64,000 bases of DNA, taken from NCBI GenBank assembly GCA_018970545.1, contig JAGWWC010000001.1:1-64000 (forward strand). Reading direction: 5' to 3'. Origin of the DNA: Betaproteobacteria bacterium (GTDB lineage: Bacteria; Pseudomonadota; Gammaproteobacteria; Burkholderiales; Burkholderiaceae_A). A model generated the notes under the pieces. It saw only the letters and a program-made list of their open reading frames with translations, did not search any database and was not told where the DNA came from. Below are positions 1 to 10,603 of this stretch, piece by piece. Both the position numbers and the translations under genes were made by a program. Each line of letters starts with the position of its first letter. Position 1 is the stretch's first letter.

Positions 1-1745
<1,745 letters not shown>

Positions 1746-1759
1746 AGAGGACGCTCGCG

Positions 1760-2665
1760 GTGCCGACCGACCTTTCTGATCAGTTGGTGGTCGCCCTATC
1801 TTCTCGGGCGCTATTTGATTTTGAAGAGGAAAACCGGCTTTTTGAGCAAGCAGACGACCGGGCGTATATGCAGCTGCAAAGCGCCCGACTGCAGATCCCA
1901 GCAAACCCTGGCGTTGCTTTTTCTCTTGTAAGAAAGTTGCTGGCGTTTAATCGGCCGGATCACCATCGAGTTGAGATCGTAATGCTCTCACGTAACGATC
2001 CGGTGTCGGGCCTTCGAGTATATCGGTCTGCCCAGCGGCACGGCTTGCCGATTCAGCGCGGTGTATTCACGCGCGGCCGCTCGCCCTATCGGTATCTGAA
2101 ATCACTGGGCGCCCACTTGTTTTTGTCTGCCAACGGCCCGGATGTGGAAGATGCGTTGCAAGCGGGCTATCCTGCAGCCCATGTGTATCCTCATTCCACC
2201 AGGGCCGCGGAAAACTTCCCCAATGAACTACGAATCGCGTTTGACGGCGATGCGGTGTTGTTTAGCGATGAGGCGGAGCGGATTTATCAGGCCCAAGGCC
2301 TCGATGCTTTTGTGGCTCACGAGGCGCAACGGGCTGAAACGCCTTTGCCACCCGGGCCATTTAAGCCGCTGCTCGAAGCCCTGCATCGGCTGCAGCAAGA
2401 AACCCGCGATGCTCAAACCATGCGTATCCGTACTGCCTTGGTAACCGCGCGTTCCGCGCCCGCCCACGAGCGGGCGGTCCGCACCTTGATTGACTGGAAC
2501 ATCGAGATCGATGAGGCAATGTTTCTTGGCGGCCTGGACAAGGGCGACTTTTTGAAAGAGTTTGAGCCGGATTTTTTCTTTGATGACCAGACTCGGCACT
2601 GTGAGTCCGGGGCCGCTGCGGGCCCTACCGGCCACGTGCGCTCAGGTGTAATTAATCAAAAATAA
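1760..2665 (+). CDS. cytosolic 5'-nucleotidase family protein
   Basis: Predicted nucleotide phosphatase (5'-nucleotidase family as in Pfam PF06189), about 301 residues, no signal peptide, so probably cytosolic. The conserved opening block LSSRALFDFEEE and the later IAFDGDAVLFSDEAERIYQ are typical of this family; the DGD in the second block is likely the acid pocket. I chose GTG 1760 because a GAGG ribosome site lies 9 bases upstream and the family normally begins just before the LSSRALFD block. A TTG at 1742 in the same frame would add six residues and overlap the gyrB stop. It probably shares the gyrB transcript. It stops one base from the stop of the opposing topB. Confidence 0.8.
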   Translation: MPTDLSDQLVVALSSRALFDFEEENRLFEQADDRAYMQLQSARLQIPANPGVAFSLVRKLLAFNRPDHHRVEIVMLSRNDPVSGLRVYRSAQRHGLPIQRGVFTRGRSPYRYLKSLGAHLFLSANGPDVEDALQAGYPAAHVYPHSTRAAENFPNELRIAFDGDAVLFSDEAERIYQAQGLDAFVAHEAQRAETPLPPGPFKPLLEALHRLQQETRDAQTMRIRTALVTARSAPAHERAVRTLIDWNIEIDEAMFLGGLDKGDFLKEFEPDFFFDDQTRHCESGAAAGPTGHVRSGVINQK

Positions 2666-2685
2666 ACTAAGCAGCTTTGCTGCTT
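2655..2685 (-). terminator. intrinsic terminator of topB
   Basis: On the minus strand a 7-bp stem (2669-2685, loop of three bases) overlaps the last topB codons and stop, and is followed by a T-rich run (2655-2668). This fits a Rho-independent terminator. It extends into the last codons of the opposing 5'-nucleotidase gene. Confidence 0.6.
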
Positions 2686-5201
2686 GCGCGGGACCGAGAC
2701 GGCTTGGTGGTTTTGGGCACCACCGTCTTTTTGCTTGCCGAAGCTTTGGGCGATTTTGCTGGCCTTGCCTCAAATTCAAAACCAATTTTTCCTTCCGGGG
2801 TCTTGACCAAAAACGCTTTGAATTTGCGTCGCGTGCGCGCAGAAACAAAGCCATCCAAAAGATCGGTTTTTCCAGAACCAAGCAGTTTTTTTACCTGGTC
2901 TGCCGAGATGGCTTGCTGGAGAATCATCATGCCGGTCCTAAAGTCACAGGTGGGTGCTGGCCCAACACTTTTTTCGCAGACGTATGAAGTGCCATGGGCA
3001 TACACGGATGCCTCGCATTTGGGACAGGCCCCCAGAGACTCCGAGCCACTGAAGTCAACGGGCTCGGCATCTGCCTCAGAACCGCTATTGCCAAAATCAA
3101 ATTCAAGCTTGTGTTCCGCGGTGATTTTTAGACTGGCCATAAAAGGCCGGCCCAGTTTGCTGCGAAAACCGTCTACCGGGCCAAACATCCTATCTTTCAG
3201 TAGTGATTCCACCTCAGGAATTTCGAATGCGCGGCCCCCTGGAATTTTGGAGATCGAAAAGTCACAAGACGAGCATGCGAATCGGCGATAGTTTTCTTTG
3301 ACGACTGCCCCACACTTGGGGCAAGGCGTGGTCAAAGTGGCGTAGTCGCCCGGAATAGTGTCGTTGGTGTAGTTCTTTGCCTGACTGACAATATGCTCTG
3401 TCATTTGTGCGATTTCTCGCATGAAGTCTTGGCGAGACAAGGACCCATTTTCAATTTGGCGCAGCTTGTGTTCCCACTCTCCGGTCAGCTCAGGCAGTGA
3501 CAGCTCTTTGACATCCAAGCCCCTGAGCAGCGTCATGAGTTGAAAGGCCTTTGCGGTTGGAATGAGTTCTCGGCCATCGCGCAGCAAATATTTTTCAGCC
3601 AGCAGGCCTTCAATGATGGCCGCCCGTGTTGCCGGGGTTCCAAGGCCCTTGCCCGCCATCGCCTCCCGCAGCTCATCATCATCGACAAGTCGGCCTGCGC
3701 CCTCCATGGCGGACAAAAGCGTGGCCTCGCTGTATCGGGCGGGCGGTCTCGTTTTCAGGGGCTTTGATTCAACGAGACGCGCATTTGGTTTCTCTGAAGC
3801 ACCGACCGCAACAAGCACGGCATCATCCGATGCTGCATCCTTGCCGTAGACCACCATCCAGCCAGGGTTGGTGAGGATCTTGCCTTCTGTTTTGAAGTGG
3901 TGGGGCCCGATGGTGCTCATCCGGGTTGTGACTTGAAATTCAGCCGCCGGATAAAACACCGCAAGAAATCGGCGGGTGACGAGATCAAAAATCTTTTGCT
4001 CCGGCTCAGACAACGATTTCGGCAGCACACCAGTTGGAATAATCGCGAAGTGGTCGGAGACCTTGCTGTTGTCGAATACGCGCTTGTTGGGCCGAACCCA
4101 TTTGTTGCGCGCGATGTCTTTGGCAAACACCGAAAACTCAGCTGCCGCACCAAGCGATTCGATGGTCGTCTGCACCGTACCGATGTAGTCCTCTGGAAGG
4201 GCCTTGGAGTCCGTTCTGGGATAGGTCAGAACCTTGTGCCGCTCGTAGAGCGCCTGGGCAAGGCCGAGCGTGTTCTTGGCGGAAAATCCAAAGCGGGCAT
4301 TGGCTTCTCGTTGCAGGCTGGTAAGGTCAAACAGCGCAGGCGCTGATTGCGACGAGGGCTTGCTTTCCTCCCGAACCGAGGCAGCCTTGGATTGGCATTC
4401 GGCAACGATGCGATCGGCCACCACCGCCTGCCATATGCGCTCCGGCTTGAGCTCGGGATCGACGTCATTTTTTTTGAAGTCAAGCGCAACCCAGCGTCCC
4501 TGGTATTGGCCAGCCTGACAATCAAATGTTGCGATCACCTCAAAGTAGTCTCGGGCCACAAACCGCCGAATCACCTCCTCCCGCTCCACCACTACCGCCA
4601 GTGTCGGGGTCTGGACACGACCAACTGTGGTTAGAAAAAAGCCACCCTCTTTGGAATTAAAGGCGGTCATGGCCCGAGTGCCGTTGATGCCGACCAGCCA
4701 GTCCGCCTCAGAGCGGCAGCGGGCCGCGTCGGCCAGGGGCATTAATTCTTGGTCAGAGCGCAGCTGGGCGAATGCATCTCGGATCGCAGCAGGCGTCATG
4801 GACTGAAGCCAGAGCCGGCTGATGGGCTGCTTTGCTTTGGTGTGCTGAACGATGTAGCGAAAAATCAGCTCACCCTCACGGCCGGCATCACAGGCATTGA
4901 TGAGTCGCCCCACCTCTTTGTTTTTGATTAATTTAGACAGGGTTTTAAGTTTTGCCTCGCTTTTCGCGATGGGCTGAAGGTCAAAATTTGGCGGTATGAC
5001 CGGAAGTTGCGCAAAGGACCATTTACCGCGTTTTACGTCGTATTTTTCGGGGGCTACGATTTCAAGAAGATGGCCTACCGCGGAGGCGATCACCATGTCA
5101 TCCCGCTCAAACACGTCGTCGTGTTTTGTAAATCCGCCCAAAGCCTTGGCGATGTCTGAGGCGACGCTGGGCTTTTCTGCGATGACCAGAGCTTTGTCCA
5201 T
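2667..5201 (-). CDS. topB: DNA topoisomerase III
   Basis: Type IA topoisomerase that relaxes and decatenates DNA by single-strand passage. Of about 844 residues, the N-terminus has the TOPRIM domain (LVIAEKPSVASDIAKAL, DAGREGELIFRYI). The active-site tyrosine lies in LTYPRTDSK at about residue 328. The C-terminus carries two four-cysteine zinc-ribbon modules (CPKCGAVVKENYRRFACSSC and the CPKCEASVYAHG region) and ends in a Lys/Ser/Thr/Ala-rich basic tail of about 30 residues that could add DNA contacts. I chose the second ATG (5201) because the family begins directly before LVIAEKPS; an ATG at 5216 would add five residues. No clear ribosome site precedes either. It lies downstream of dprA on the same strand. 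Confidence 0.95.
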   Translation of the reverse strand: MDKALVIAEKPSVASDIAKALGGFTKHDDVFERDDMVIASAVGHLLEIVAPEKYDVKRGKWSFAQLPVIPPNFDLQPIAKSEAKLKTLSKLIKNKEVGRLINACDAGREGELIFRYIVQHTKAKQPISRLWLQSMTPAAIRDAFAQLRSDQELMPLADAARCRSEADWLVGINGTRAMTAFNSKEGGFFLTTVGRVQTPTLAVVVEREEVIRRFVARDYFEVIATFDCQAGQYQGRWVALDFKKNDVDPELKPERIWQAVVADRIVAECQSKAASVREESKPSSQSAPALFDLTSLQREANARFGFSAKNTLGLAQALYERHKVLTYPRTDSKALPEDYIGTVQTTIESLGAAAEFSVFAKDIARNKWVRPNKRVFDNSKVSDHFAIIPTGVLPKSLSEPEQKIFDLVTRRFLAVFYPAAEFQVTTRMSTIGPHHFKTEGKILTNPGWMVVYGKDAASDDAVLVAVGASEKPNARLVESKPLKTRPPARYSEATLLSAMEGAGRLVDDDELREAMAGKGLGTPATRAAIIEGLLAEKYLLRDGRELIPTAKAFQLMTLLRGLDVKELSLPELTGEWEHKLRQIENGSLSRQDFMREIAQMTEHIVSQAKNYTNDTIPGDYATLTTPCPKCGAVVKENYRRFACSSCDFSISKIPGGRAFEIPEVESLLKDRMFGPVDGFRSKLGRPFMASLKITAEHKLEFDFGNSGSEADAEPVDFSGSESLGACPKCEASVYAHGTSYVCEKSVGPAPTCDFRTGMMILQQAISADQVKKLLGSGKTDLLDGFVSARTRRKFKAFLVKTPEGKIGFEFEARPAKSPKASASKKTVVPKTTKPSRSRASSKAA

Positions 5202-5231
5202 AGAGGCGCGGATCATAGGCGAGCAATTTGG

Positions 5232-5260
5232 GCTGGGGCAAATATTTTTTGCGGCCCAGC
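5232..5260 (-). other. hairpin in the topB leader
   Basis: An inverted repeat forms 11 base pairs with one two-base bulge (5232-5242 with 5248-5260, five-base loop). It sits about 30 bases before the topB start, in the 92-base dprA-topB gap. The gap is otherwise AT-rich (5261-5293). It lacks a T-run on either side, so it is not a standard terminator. A role in topB expression is only a guess. Confidence 0.4.
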
Positions 5261-5293
5261 GAGAATAAAAATAATAAAGCTAGTACTTACTTA

Positions 5294-6199
5294 TCATAAT
5301 AAGCCTAATTTTAGCCATTTTCCATCTGGTGTTCGGTAAGCCAGCCCCATGAGTTCCAAAAGCAACAGATCACCATAAAGGCTTGTGGTGGCTTGGCCGA
5401 CAAGGCGTCCAAGGTCGCCAACGTCCTGGGGGTGGGCATTCAGGAGGCCCAGAAGCCTCTGGTTGACAGGGTCGGTGCCAGTCTGGGAGCGGCCCATTTT
5501 TGTTTGAGACACGGTCCGCATCAGTCCAAGATCCTCCATGAGCTGTTCTGGCGATTGCACCGGCTGGGCGCCTTGGCGAATAAGTTGGTTGCAGCCAGCG
5601 CTTTGCGGCATGTGGATGGAGCCGGGGATGGCATAAACATCGACCCCAAGATCAAGCGCGTGCCGGGCCGTAATCAGAGACCCGCTTTGCGGCAGAGCCT
5701 CGACTACCAGTACCGCCCGAGATAGTCCGGCAATGATTCGGTTTCGATTTGGGAAGTGCTGGGGCCGGGCGGGGGAACCATCGGGATACTCAGTAATGAG
5801 GCAGCCCCCTTGCTGTTGGATCTCTTGCGCAAGGCCCGCATGATGTCGGGGGTAAATTCGGTCGAGACCATTTCCCAGGACTGCCGCAGTCTTGCCGGGG
5901 CCGCCTAACCCGCCCCGATGTGCGGCAGCGTCGATGCCTTGGGCGAGCCCGCTAATAATGGTCAGGCCAGCTTGAGAGAGTTCCCTGGCAAACCATTTTG
6001 CATCCGCACACCCTTGGGCAGTGGCCTGCCGACTGCCGACGATGGCCACCCCAGGCCGGCGCAACAGTTCTCGCGCGAAGGCCTCACAGCCCGACCCAAA
6101 CAACCTGGAAACCGATGGATGCGCCTGCTGAAGGGCCGTGGGAAAATCAGGATCCGAATCAAAAATAGAGAAAAAAGAGTAGTCGGGTTTGGCGTTCAT
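5294..6199 (-). CDS. dprA: DNA processing protein DprA (Smf)
   Basis: Single-strand DNA-binding protein that loads RecA during natural transformation. About 301 residues if started at the ATG at 6199, just before the Rossmann-like core: GVAIVGSRQATAQG, GLAQGIDAAAHRGG, AVLGNGLDRIYPRHH and NRIIAGLS are all present. The C-terminal 70 residues fit the usual winged-helix domain (DVGDLGRLVGQATTSLYGDL). The open frame runs on to 6442, but that extension overlaps def on the other strand and does not resemble the family. Divergent from def across 78 bases. In many betaproteobacteria the small gene smg sits between dprA and the topoisomerase gene; it is absent here. Confidence 0.93.
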   Translation of the reverse strand: MNAKPDYSFFSIFDSDPDFPTALQQAHPSVSRLFGSGCEAFARELLRRPGVAIVGSRQATAQGCADAKWFARELSQAGLTIISGLAQGIDAAAHRGGLGGPGKTAAVLGNGLDRIYPRHHAGLAQEIQQQGGCLITEYPDGSPARPQHFPNRNRIIAGLSRAVLVVEALPQSGSLITARHALDLGVDVYAIPGSIHMPQSAGCNQLIRQGAQPVQSPEQLMEDLGLMRTVSQTKMGRSQTGTDPVNQRLLGLLNAHPQDVGDLGRLVGQATTSLYGDLLLLELMGLAYRTPDGKWLKLGLL

Positions 6200-6277
6200 G
6201 GGGGCCTGGTTTTTGCGACACACTACCGAGTGAAAGGCACCCGTGAAATCGTCCGTCCGTACTAGAGAGGCAAAACG

Positions 6278-6838
6278 ATGGCGATTCTTGAACTGTTGCA
6301 CTACCCAGATGAGCGACTGAGAACCGTGGCGCGACCTATTCATAAGGTCGACAATCGGATTCGCGGAATTGCCGAGGACATGGCCGAAACGATGTATGCC
6401 GCCCCAGGAATCGGACTTGCCGCAACCCAGGTCAATATCCACGAGCGCATGATTCTCGTAGATGTCTCAGAGGACCGGTCAGACCTTCGGATCCTGATCA
6501 ACCCAGAAATTATTGAGGCGAGCCCAGAGAAGAAATTTTTTCAAGAGGGCTGCCTGTCGGTCCCCGGAATTTATGATGACGTTGAGCGGCCAGACTGGAT
6601 TCGCGTTCGTGCCTTGAATCAACATGGTCAAACCATTGAGTTTGAGGCAGATGGCCTGCTGTCCGTCTGCATTCAGCATGAGATTGATCACCTTGATGGC
6701 AAAGTCTTTGTGGATTATTTGTCTCGCTTAAAGCAAGGCCGAATTAAAACCAAAATGATCAAGGCGAAAGAAAGTGGCGCCTTTGAAGCCGACCCGGAGT
6801 TTTCCCGTCGTCACGATCGAATGCCGCAAAAGGCCTGA
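6278..6838 (+). CDS. def: peptide deformylase
   Basis: Removes the formyl group from the N-terminal methionine of new proteins. The 186-residue protein has all three family motifs: GIGLAATQ at 44-51, EGCLSVPG at 90-97 and QHEIDH at 133-138. Cys92, His134 and His138 should hold the metal, and Glu135 should be catalytic. A GAGAGG ribosome site (6265-6270) lies seven bases before the ATG. It heads a tightly packed run with fmt, the enzyme that adds the formyl group to initiator tRNA, then htpX and rsmB. Confidence 0.97.
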   Translation: MAILELLHYPDERLRTVARPIHKVDNRIRGIAEDMAETMYAAPGIGLAATQVNIHERMILVDVSEDRSDLRILINPEIIEASPEKKFFQEGCLSVPGIYDDVERPDWIRVRALNQHGQTIEFEADGLLSVCIQHEIDHLDGKVFVDYLSRLKQGRIKTKMIKAKESGAFEADPEFSRRHDRMPQKA

Positions 6839-6856
6839 GTCAGTCGATAGAGCCCA

Positions 6857-7804
6857 ATGCGGATCGTTTTTGCTGGCACGCCGGAGTTTGCCCGCGTCTC
6901 GCTTCTCGCCCTTATTGAAGCAGGCCATGACTGTGTTGCGGTGATGACGCAGCCCGATCGGCCAAGTGGCCGCGGCCGGCAGCTACTGGAAAGCCCCGTG
7001 AAACGGGAAGCAAGCCGGCTTGGCCTGCAGGTAATGCAGCCTGCATCATTGAAGTTAAGCCACCCGGAATCGGGCCCAGCACTGGAGTGCCTCCGTCAGC
7101 TCGCGCCAGATGTAATGGTCGTGGTGGCCTATGGCCTTTTGATTCCTGCAGCGGTTCTCGCGTTACCACGGCTTGGCTGCATCAACATCCACGCCTCATT
7201 GCTGCCGCGCTGGCGCGGAGCCGCCCCCATTCAGCGGGCCATTGCCGCAGGTGACCGCGAGACTGGAATCGCCCTCATGCAGATGGAAGAGGGCCTTGAT
7301 ACCGGCCCGGTCTGGGCCGAATATCGATGCCCCATTGGTCCAGACGATAATTTTCAAAGCCTGCACGACCGGCTGGCCAATCTAGGCGCCCGGGGAATTG
7401 TTGATCTTCTTGCACAATTTCCGCCCCGCGGCCGGCAGCCCATGCCGCAGTCTCCCGACGGCGCAGTCTATGCGCAGAAAATCAGCAAAACTGACCTGGA
7501 AATTGATTGGTCAAGGCCGGCTACTGAGGTGTTCAACCAGATTCGGGCCTATGATCCGACCCCTGGAGCCGTTACGCGTTTTGGCGGTCAGGTGCTCAAG
7601 TGCTTTGAGGCCAAGCTTTGGGCGGGGGGCTTGAAAAAATCGCTTCCCGGACAAATTATCGAAGTGAGTCCTGCCGGCATAGTCGTGGCCTGTGGCGAAG
7701 GCGCGATTACCATCGGGGCCGCGCAGCGGCCGGGCGGCCGAAGACTGCAGATGCGGGAATTTTTAAATGGCTGGCCGGTCATAGTAGGCCAAAGTTTTCT
7801 ATGA
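6857..7804 (+). CDS. fmt: methionyl-tRNA formyltransferase
   Basis: Transfers a formyl group from 10-formyl-tetrahydrofolate to initiator Met-tRNA. The 315-residue protein has the nucleotide-like N-terminal fold ([13 protein letters not shown]) and the formyl-folate site [18 protein letters not shown]. Within these, Asn110, His112 and Asp148 match the catalytic triad of the family. A C-terminal tRNA-binding OB-like domain follows ([13 protein letters not shown] onward). It lies 18 bases after def and 16 bases before htpX. Confidence 0.96.
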   Translation: MRIVFAGTPEFARVSLLALIEAGHDCVAVMTQPDRPSGRGRQLLESPVKREASRLGLQVMQPASLKLSHPESGPALECLRQLAPDVMVVVAYGLLIPAAVLALPRLGCINIHASLLPRWRGAAPIQRAIAAGDRETGIALMQMEEGLDTGPVWAEYRCPIGPDDNFQSLHDRLANLGARGIVDLLAQFPPRGRQPMPQSPDGAVYAQKISKTDLEIDWSRPATEVFNQIRAYDPTPGAVTRFGGQVLKCFEAKLWAGGLKKSLPGQIIEVSPAGIVVACGEGAITIGAAQRPGGRRLQMREFLNGWPVIVGQSFL

Positions 7805-7820
7805 GCGAGAGGTACGACTA

Positions 7821-8675
7821 ATGTTCAATTGGCTAAAGACCGCCGTTTTGATGGCAGCCATTGTTGCGCTGTTCGGCATTATCGGGGCGGCTCTGGGCGG
7901 CCAGAGCGGGATGCTGTTGGCCTTGGGGTTTGCGCTTTTAATGAACCTTGGGGCTTACTGGTTCTCCGACAAGCTAGTGCTGCGGATGTATAACGCCCAG
8001 CAGGTAGATGCCTCGACTGCACCCGAGCTTTTCAATATGGTGAAAGAACTCGCCGACAAAGCGGGCATCCCGATGCCAAGGGTCTACATCATCGATGATC
8101 AGGCGCCGAACGCGTTTGCAACAGGACGAAACCCCGCGAATGCTGCTGTGGCCGCGACGACTGGCATCATGCGGCTACTTTCAGCACGAGAAATGCGGGG
8201 CGTAATGGCCCATGAGCTCGCTCATGTGGCCCACCGCGATATTTTGATTTCAACAATATCGGCCACGATGGCCGGCGCCATTTCGGCGTTGGCAAACTTC
8301 GCGATGCTGTTTGGTGGGCGGGACTCCGAGGGCCGGCCGAGCAACCCGATTGCGAGTATCGCGGTGATGCTGCTTGCCCCCATTGCCGCAAGCCTGATTC
8401 AAATGGCCATTTCTCGGGCCCGAGAGTTTGAGGCTGACCGCGGCGGTGCCGAGATCTCTGGCGATCCATTGGCCCTCGCCAGTGCGCTTGAAAAGATCGA
8501 CCATTTCGCGAGAGGGGTGCCCTTTGAGGCTGCGGAGCGTCACCCTGAAACCGCGCAGATGATGATCATGAATCCGTTATCAGCCCGCGGTGTGGCGGGG
8601 CTATTTTCAACCCACCCTGCGACAGAGGATCGAATTGCCCGACTGCGAGAGCTCGCTCGGGCCATGAATGGCTAG
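7821..8675 (+). CDS. htpX: membrane protease HtpX
   Basis: Zinc endopeptidase of the inner membrane (M48B family) that degrades damaged membrane proteins. The 284-residue protein has two N-terminal membrane segments (about 5-25 and 31-48), the zinc motif HELAH at 131-135, two further hydrophobic segments (about 145-165 and 180-202), and a downstream [10 protein letters not shown] block that supplies the third zinc ligand. A GAGAGG ribosome site precedes the ATG. The stop overlaps the rsmB start by eight bases, so the two are translationally linked. Confidence 0.95.
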   Translation: MFNWLKTAVLMAAIVALFGIIGAALGGQSGMLLALGFALLMNLGAYWFSDKLVLRMYNAQQVDASTAPELFNMVKELADKAGIPMPRVYIIDDQAPNAFATGRNPANAAVAATTGIMRLLSAREMRGVMAHELAHVAHRDILISTISATMAGAISALANFAMLFGGRDSEGRPSNPIASIAVMLLAPIAASLIQMAISRAREFEADRGGAEISGDPLALASALEKIDHFARGVPFEAAERHPETAQMMIMNPLSARGVAGLFSTHPATEDRIARLRELARAMNG

Positions 8676-10053
8676 GCCCGCGGCCAGCCCACCGCTGTCG
8701 GCTAACTTCGCCGCCGCCGCCCAGGCAATCGCCCATCGTATGTCGGGCGGTCAAGGTTCCGTTGCGGCCTTGTCGCCATCCGTGACCGACCTGGTGTATC
8801 GAGGGTCCCGTTACTGGGGCCTGGCGCAGGCGCGCTGCAGCCGGCTTGCGAAGCAAGCGCCGGACCTGACGATTCTTGCCTTGCTGGCAGTGTCATGGGC
8901 CGCCCTTGACCAGAATCTCCGCGAGCCTCACGTTGTTGTCGATGAGGCGGTGGCTGCGGCAAAGCGGCTTGCTCAAGCGGCCGGCCGCTTGACGGCCGCC
9001 CAAAAAATTTCAGGCTTTGTGAACGCCCTACTTCGGGCCTCTTTGTCGGACCCGGCAGCTTCTGCGAAAGATCATCAGACGCCGACGGCGCGATGGAATG
9101 CCCCTGCATGGTGGATTGACCGCATCGCTTCGGATTACGGAGAGGGCTCTATCGCGATTCTCGATGCACTCGCCACCCGAGCACCCTTGACCGTTCGGCT
9201 CAGCGAGTATCACCTCAGCTTGCAGGGGTTTATCGAACAACTTCGCGAGAAAGGCCTGAACGGCTATCAGGTTGGCCGGCGTGCAGTCGTGATTGAACCA
9301 GCAGTGCCCGTGAAAAAAATCCCTGGGTTTTCTGAGGGGTGGGTCAGCGTGCAAGACAGCGCCGCTCAGCACGTGATCGACTTGGCCCAGGACTTGTATC
9401 AGCGCATCGGAAGGCCACTGAAAATTTTGGATGCGTGCGCCGCCCCAGGGGGAAAGACTTTTGCACTGGCCCAGAGCCTTCGAGCGAAAATTTGGGCAAC
9501 GGACGTTTCTGCTTCGCGAATGAAAAGAATGCAGGCCGACTGGGCGCGCGTCGCCCCCGCCGCCCAATCATCGGTGACTTTTTTGCCAATGGATGTGTTG
9601 GATGATCACGCCTGGGAGAGCCACCTGACGCTACCGGATGCCTTCGATTTGATTTTGCTCGATGCGCCCTGCACCGGATCGGGAATTACACGTCGGCGGC
9701 CAGAAATCGCCTGGCGTCGCGACCAAGCCAGCCTTGAGGCTGTCGTTGATACCCAACGCAGGCTGCTCGATACGCTATGGCGAAAACTCCCCCCGGGAGG
9801 AGAATTGATCTTTGTTACTTGCTCGGTGTTGTTGGCAGAGGGCGAGGCTCAGGAGTCGGCGTTTCTTAGCCGGACTCCAGATGCTAGGCGGCGCCCTTCG
9901 CCCGGTAGGATTTTGCCGGCGACCAACGCAGAATTCGGGAATGATCAGGATGGATTTTTTTATGCCAGGTTTGAGAAGCAAAAGCATGATGGCCCTGATA
10001 CAGGCAATGGTCGTCATCGGCCTGCTGACAGCGGGCCTGGCCGCGCGCGCTAA
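8668..10053 (+). CDS. rsmB: 16S rRNA (cytosine-967-C5)-methyltransferase RsmB
   Basis: Methylates C967 of 16S rRNA using S-adenosylmethionine. An N-terminal NusB-like RNA-binding region (about 1-140) is followed by the methyltransferase core: SAM loop [18 protein letters not shown] with Cys335, and VTCSVL with Cys385, the probable nucleophile. The family usually ends near the [10 protein letters not shown] block; here about 20 further Gly/Pro/Arg-rich residues follow, in DNA that also encodes the start of the next gene in another frame. The 461-residue length is therefore slightly long. Part of the def-fmt-htpX-rsmB run. Confidence 0.93.
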   Translation: MARPAASPPLSANFAAAAQAIAHRMSGGQGSVAALSPSVTDLVYRGSRYWGLAQARCSRLAKQAPDLTILALLAVSWAALDQNLREPHVVVDEAVAAAKRLAQAAGRLTAAQKISGFVNALLRASLSDPAASAKDHQTPTARWNAPAWWIDRIASDYGEGSIAILDALATRAPLTVRLSEYHLSLQGFIEQLREKGLNGYQVGRRAVVIEPAVPVKKIPGFSEGWVSVQDSAAQHVIDLAQDLYQRIGRPLKILDACAAPGGKTFALAQSLRAKIWATDVSASRMKRMQADWARVAPAAQSSVTFLPMDVLDDHAWESHLTLPDAFDLILLDAPCTGSGITRRRPEIAWRRDQASLEAVVDTQRRLLDTLWRKLPPGGELIFVTCSVLLAEGEAQESAFLSRTPDARRRPSPGRILPATNAEFGNDQDGFFYARFEKQKHDGPDTGNGRHRPADSGPGRAR

Positions 10054-10603
10054 CGAAACGGAATCGGTTCGATTGTCTCGGCCGGTTTTAAGCGCGGCCT
10101 CTGACAATGCTTGGACGATTGATGCTGACGTCCAGGTCACCCTTAACTCGGTGCTTATCGATGCGTTAAAGCGCGGCGTGCCCCTTGTCTTTTCGGCGGA
10201 GTTCGAGATTTTGCGAAAGCGTTGGTACTGGTTCAATGAAAAGCTGCTCAGCCAGTCGCGGCCCTTGCGTCTAAGCTTTCACTCAGTGACTCAGCAGTAT
10301 CGTGTCAGCCAAGGCGATCAATTGATGTTGATGACCAATCACCTCGAGGAAGCGCTCGCAGTCGTACTCAACGTACGCCAATGGCCAATCGCACAGCATT
10401 CCGCTGAGGTGCAGCTGCAGGAGCTCATGCAGCAAGTGGCCAAAACCCCAGAGGCATTTGAGATCCGGTTTCGAACCCGGCTCGACAGCGGACAGCTGCC
10501 AAAGCCACTTCAGCTCAACGCGTTGACCAATCGTGATTGGAATCTTTCCACTGAGTGGATTAGGCCGCAGCTGAGCCTGTCGGGCTCGGGCAGCATCCAA
10601 TGA
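9986..10603 (+). CDS. DUF4390 family exported protein
   Basis: Protein of unknown function found in betaproteobacteria between rsmB and an NtrY-like sensor kinase. I place the start at ATG 9986 (205 residues): a GAG element lies upstream and the protein then begins with a typical signal peptide ([22 protein letters not shown]). Family features are a beta-rich body with KRGVPLVFSAEFEI and RKRWYWFNEKL near residues 55-80. In-frame ATGs at 9941, 9950 and 9962 would give longer leaders. The start lies inside rsmB in a different frame (68-base overlap), and the stop overlaps the kinase start by four bases. Envelope location is inferred; the function is not known to me. Confidence 0.8.
   Translation: MMALIQAMVVIGLLTAGLAARANETESVRLSRPVLSAASDNAWTIDADVQVTLNSVLIDALKRGVPLVFSAEFEILRKRWYWFNEKLLSQSRPLRLSFHSVTQQYRVSQGDQLMLMTNHLEEALAVVLNVRQWPIAQHSAEVQLQELMQQVAKTPEAFEIRFRTRLDSGQLPKPLQLNALTNRDWNLSTEWIRPQLSLSGSGSIQ

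Noticed and set aside
3562-3849. Plus-strand small open frames opposite topB
   Set aside because: Codon-frame shadows of topB with no ribosome site or recognisable product.
6200-6442. 81-residue N-terminal extension of dprA
   Set aside because: It crosses the divergent def start and its ribosome site and has no DprA-like sequence; ATG 6199 fits the family.
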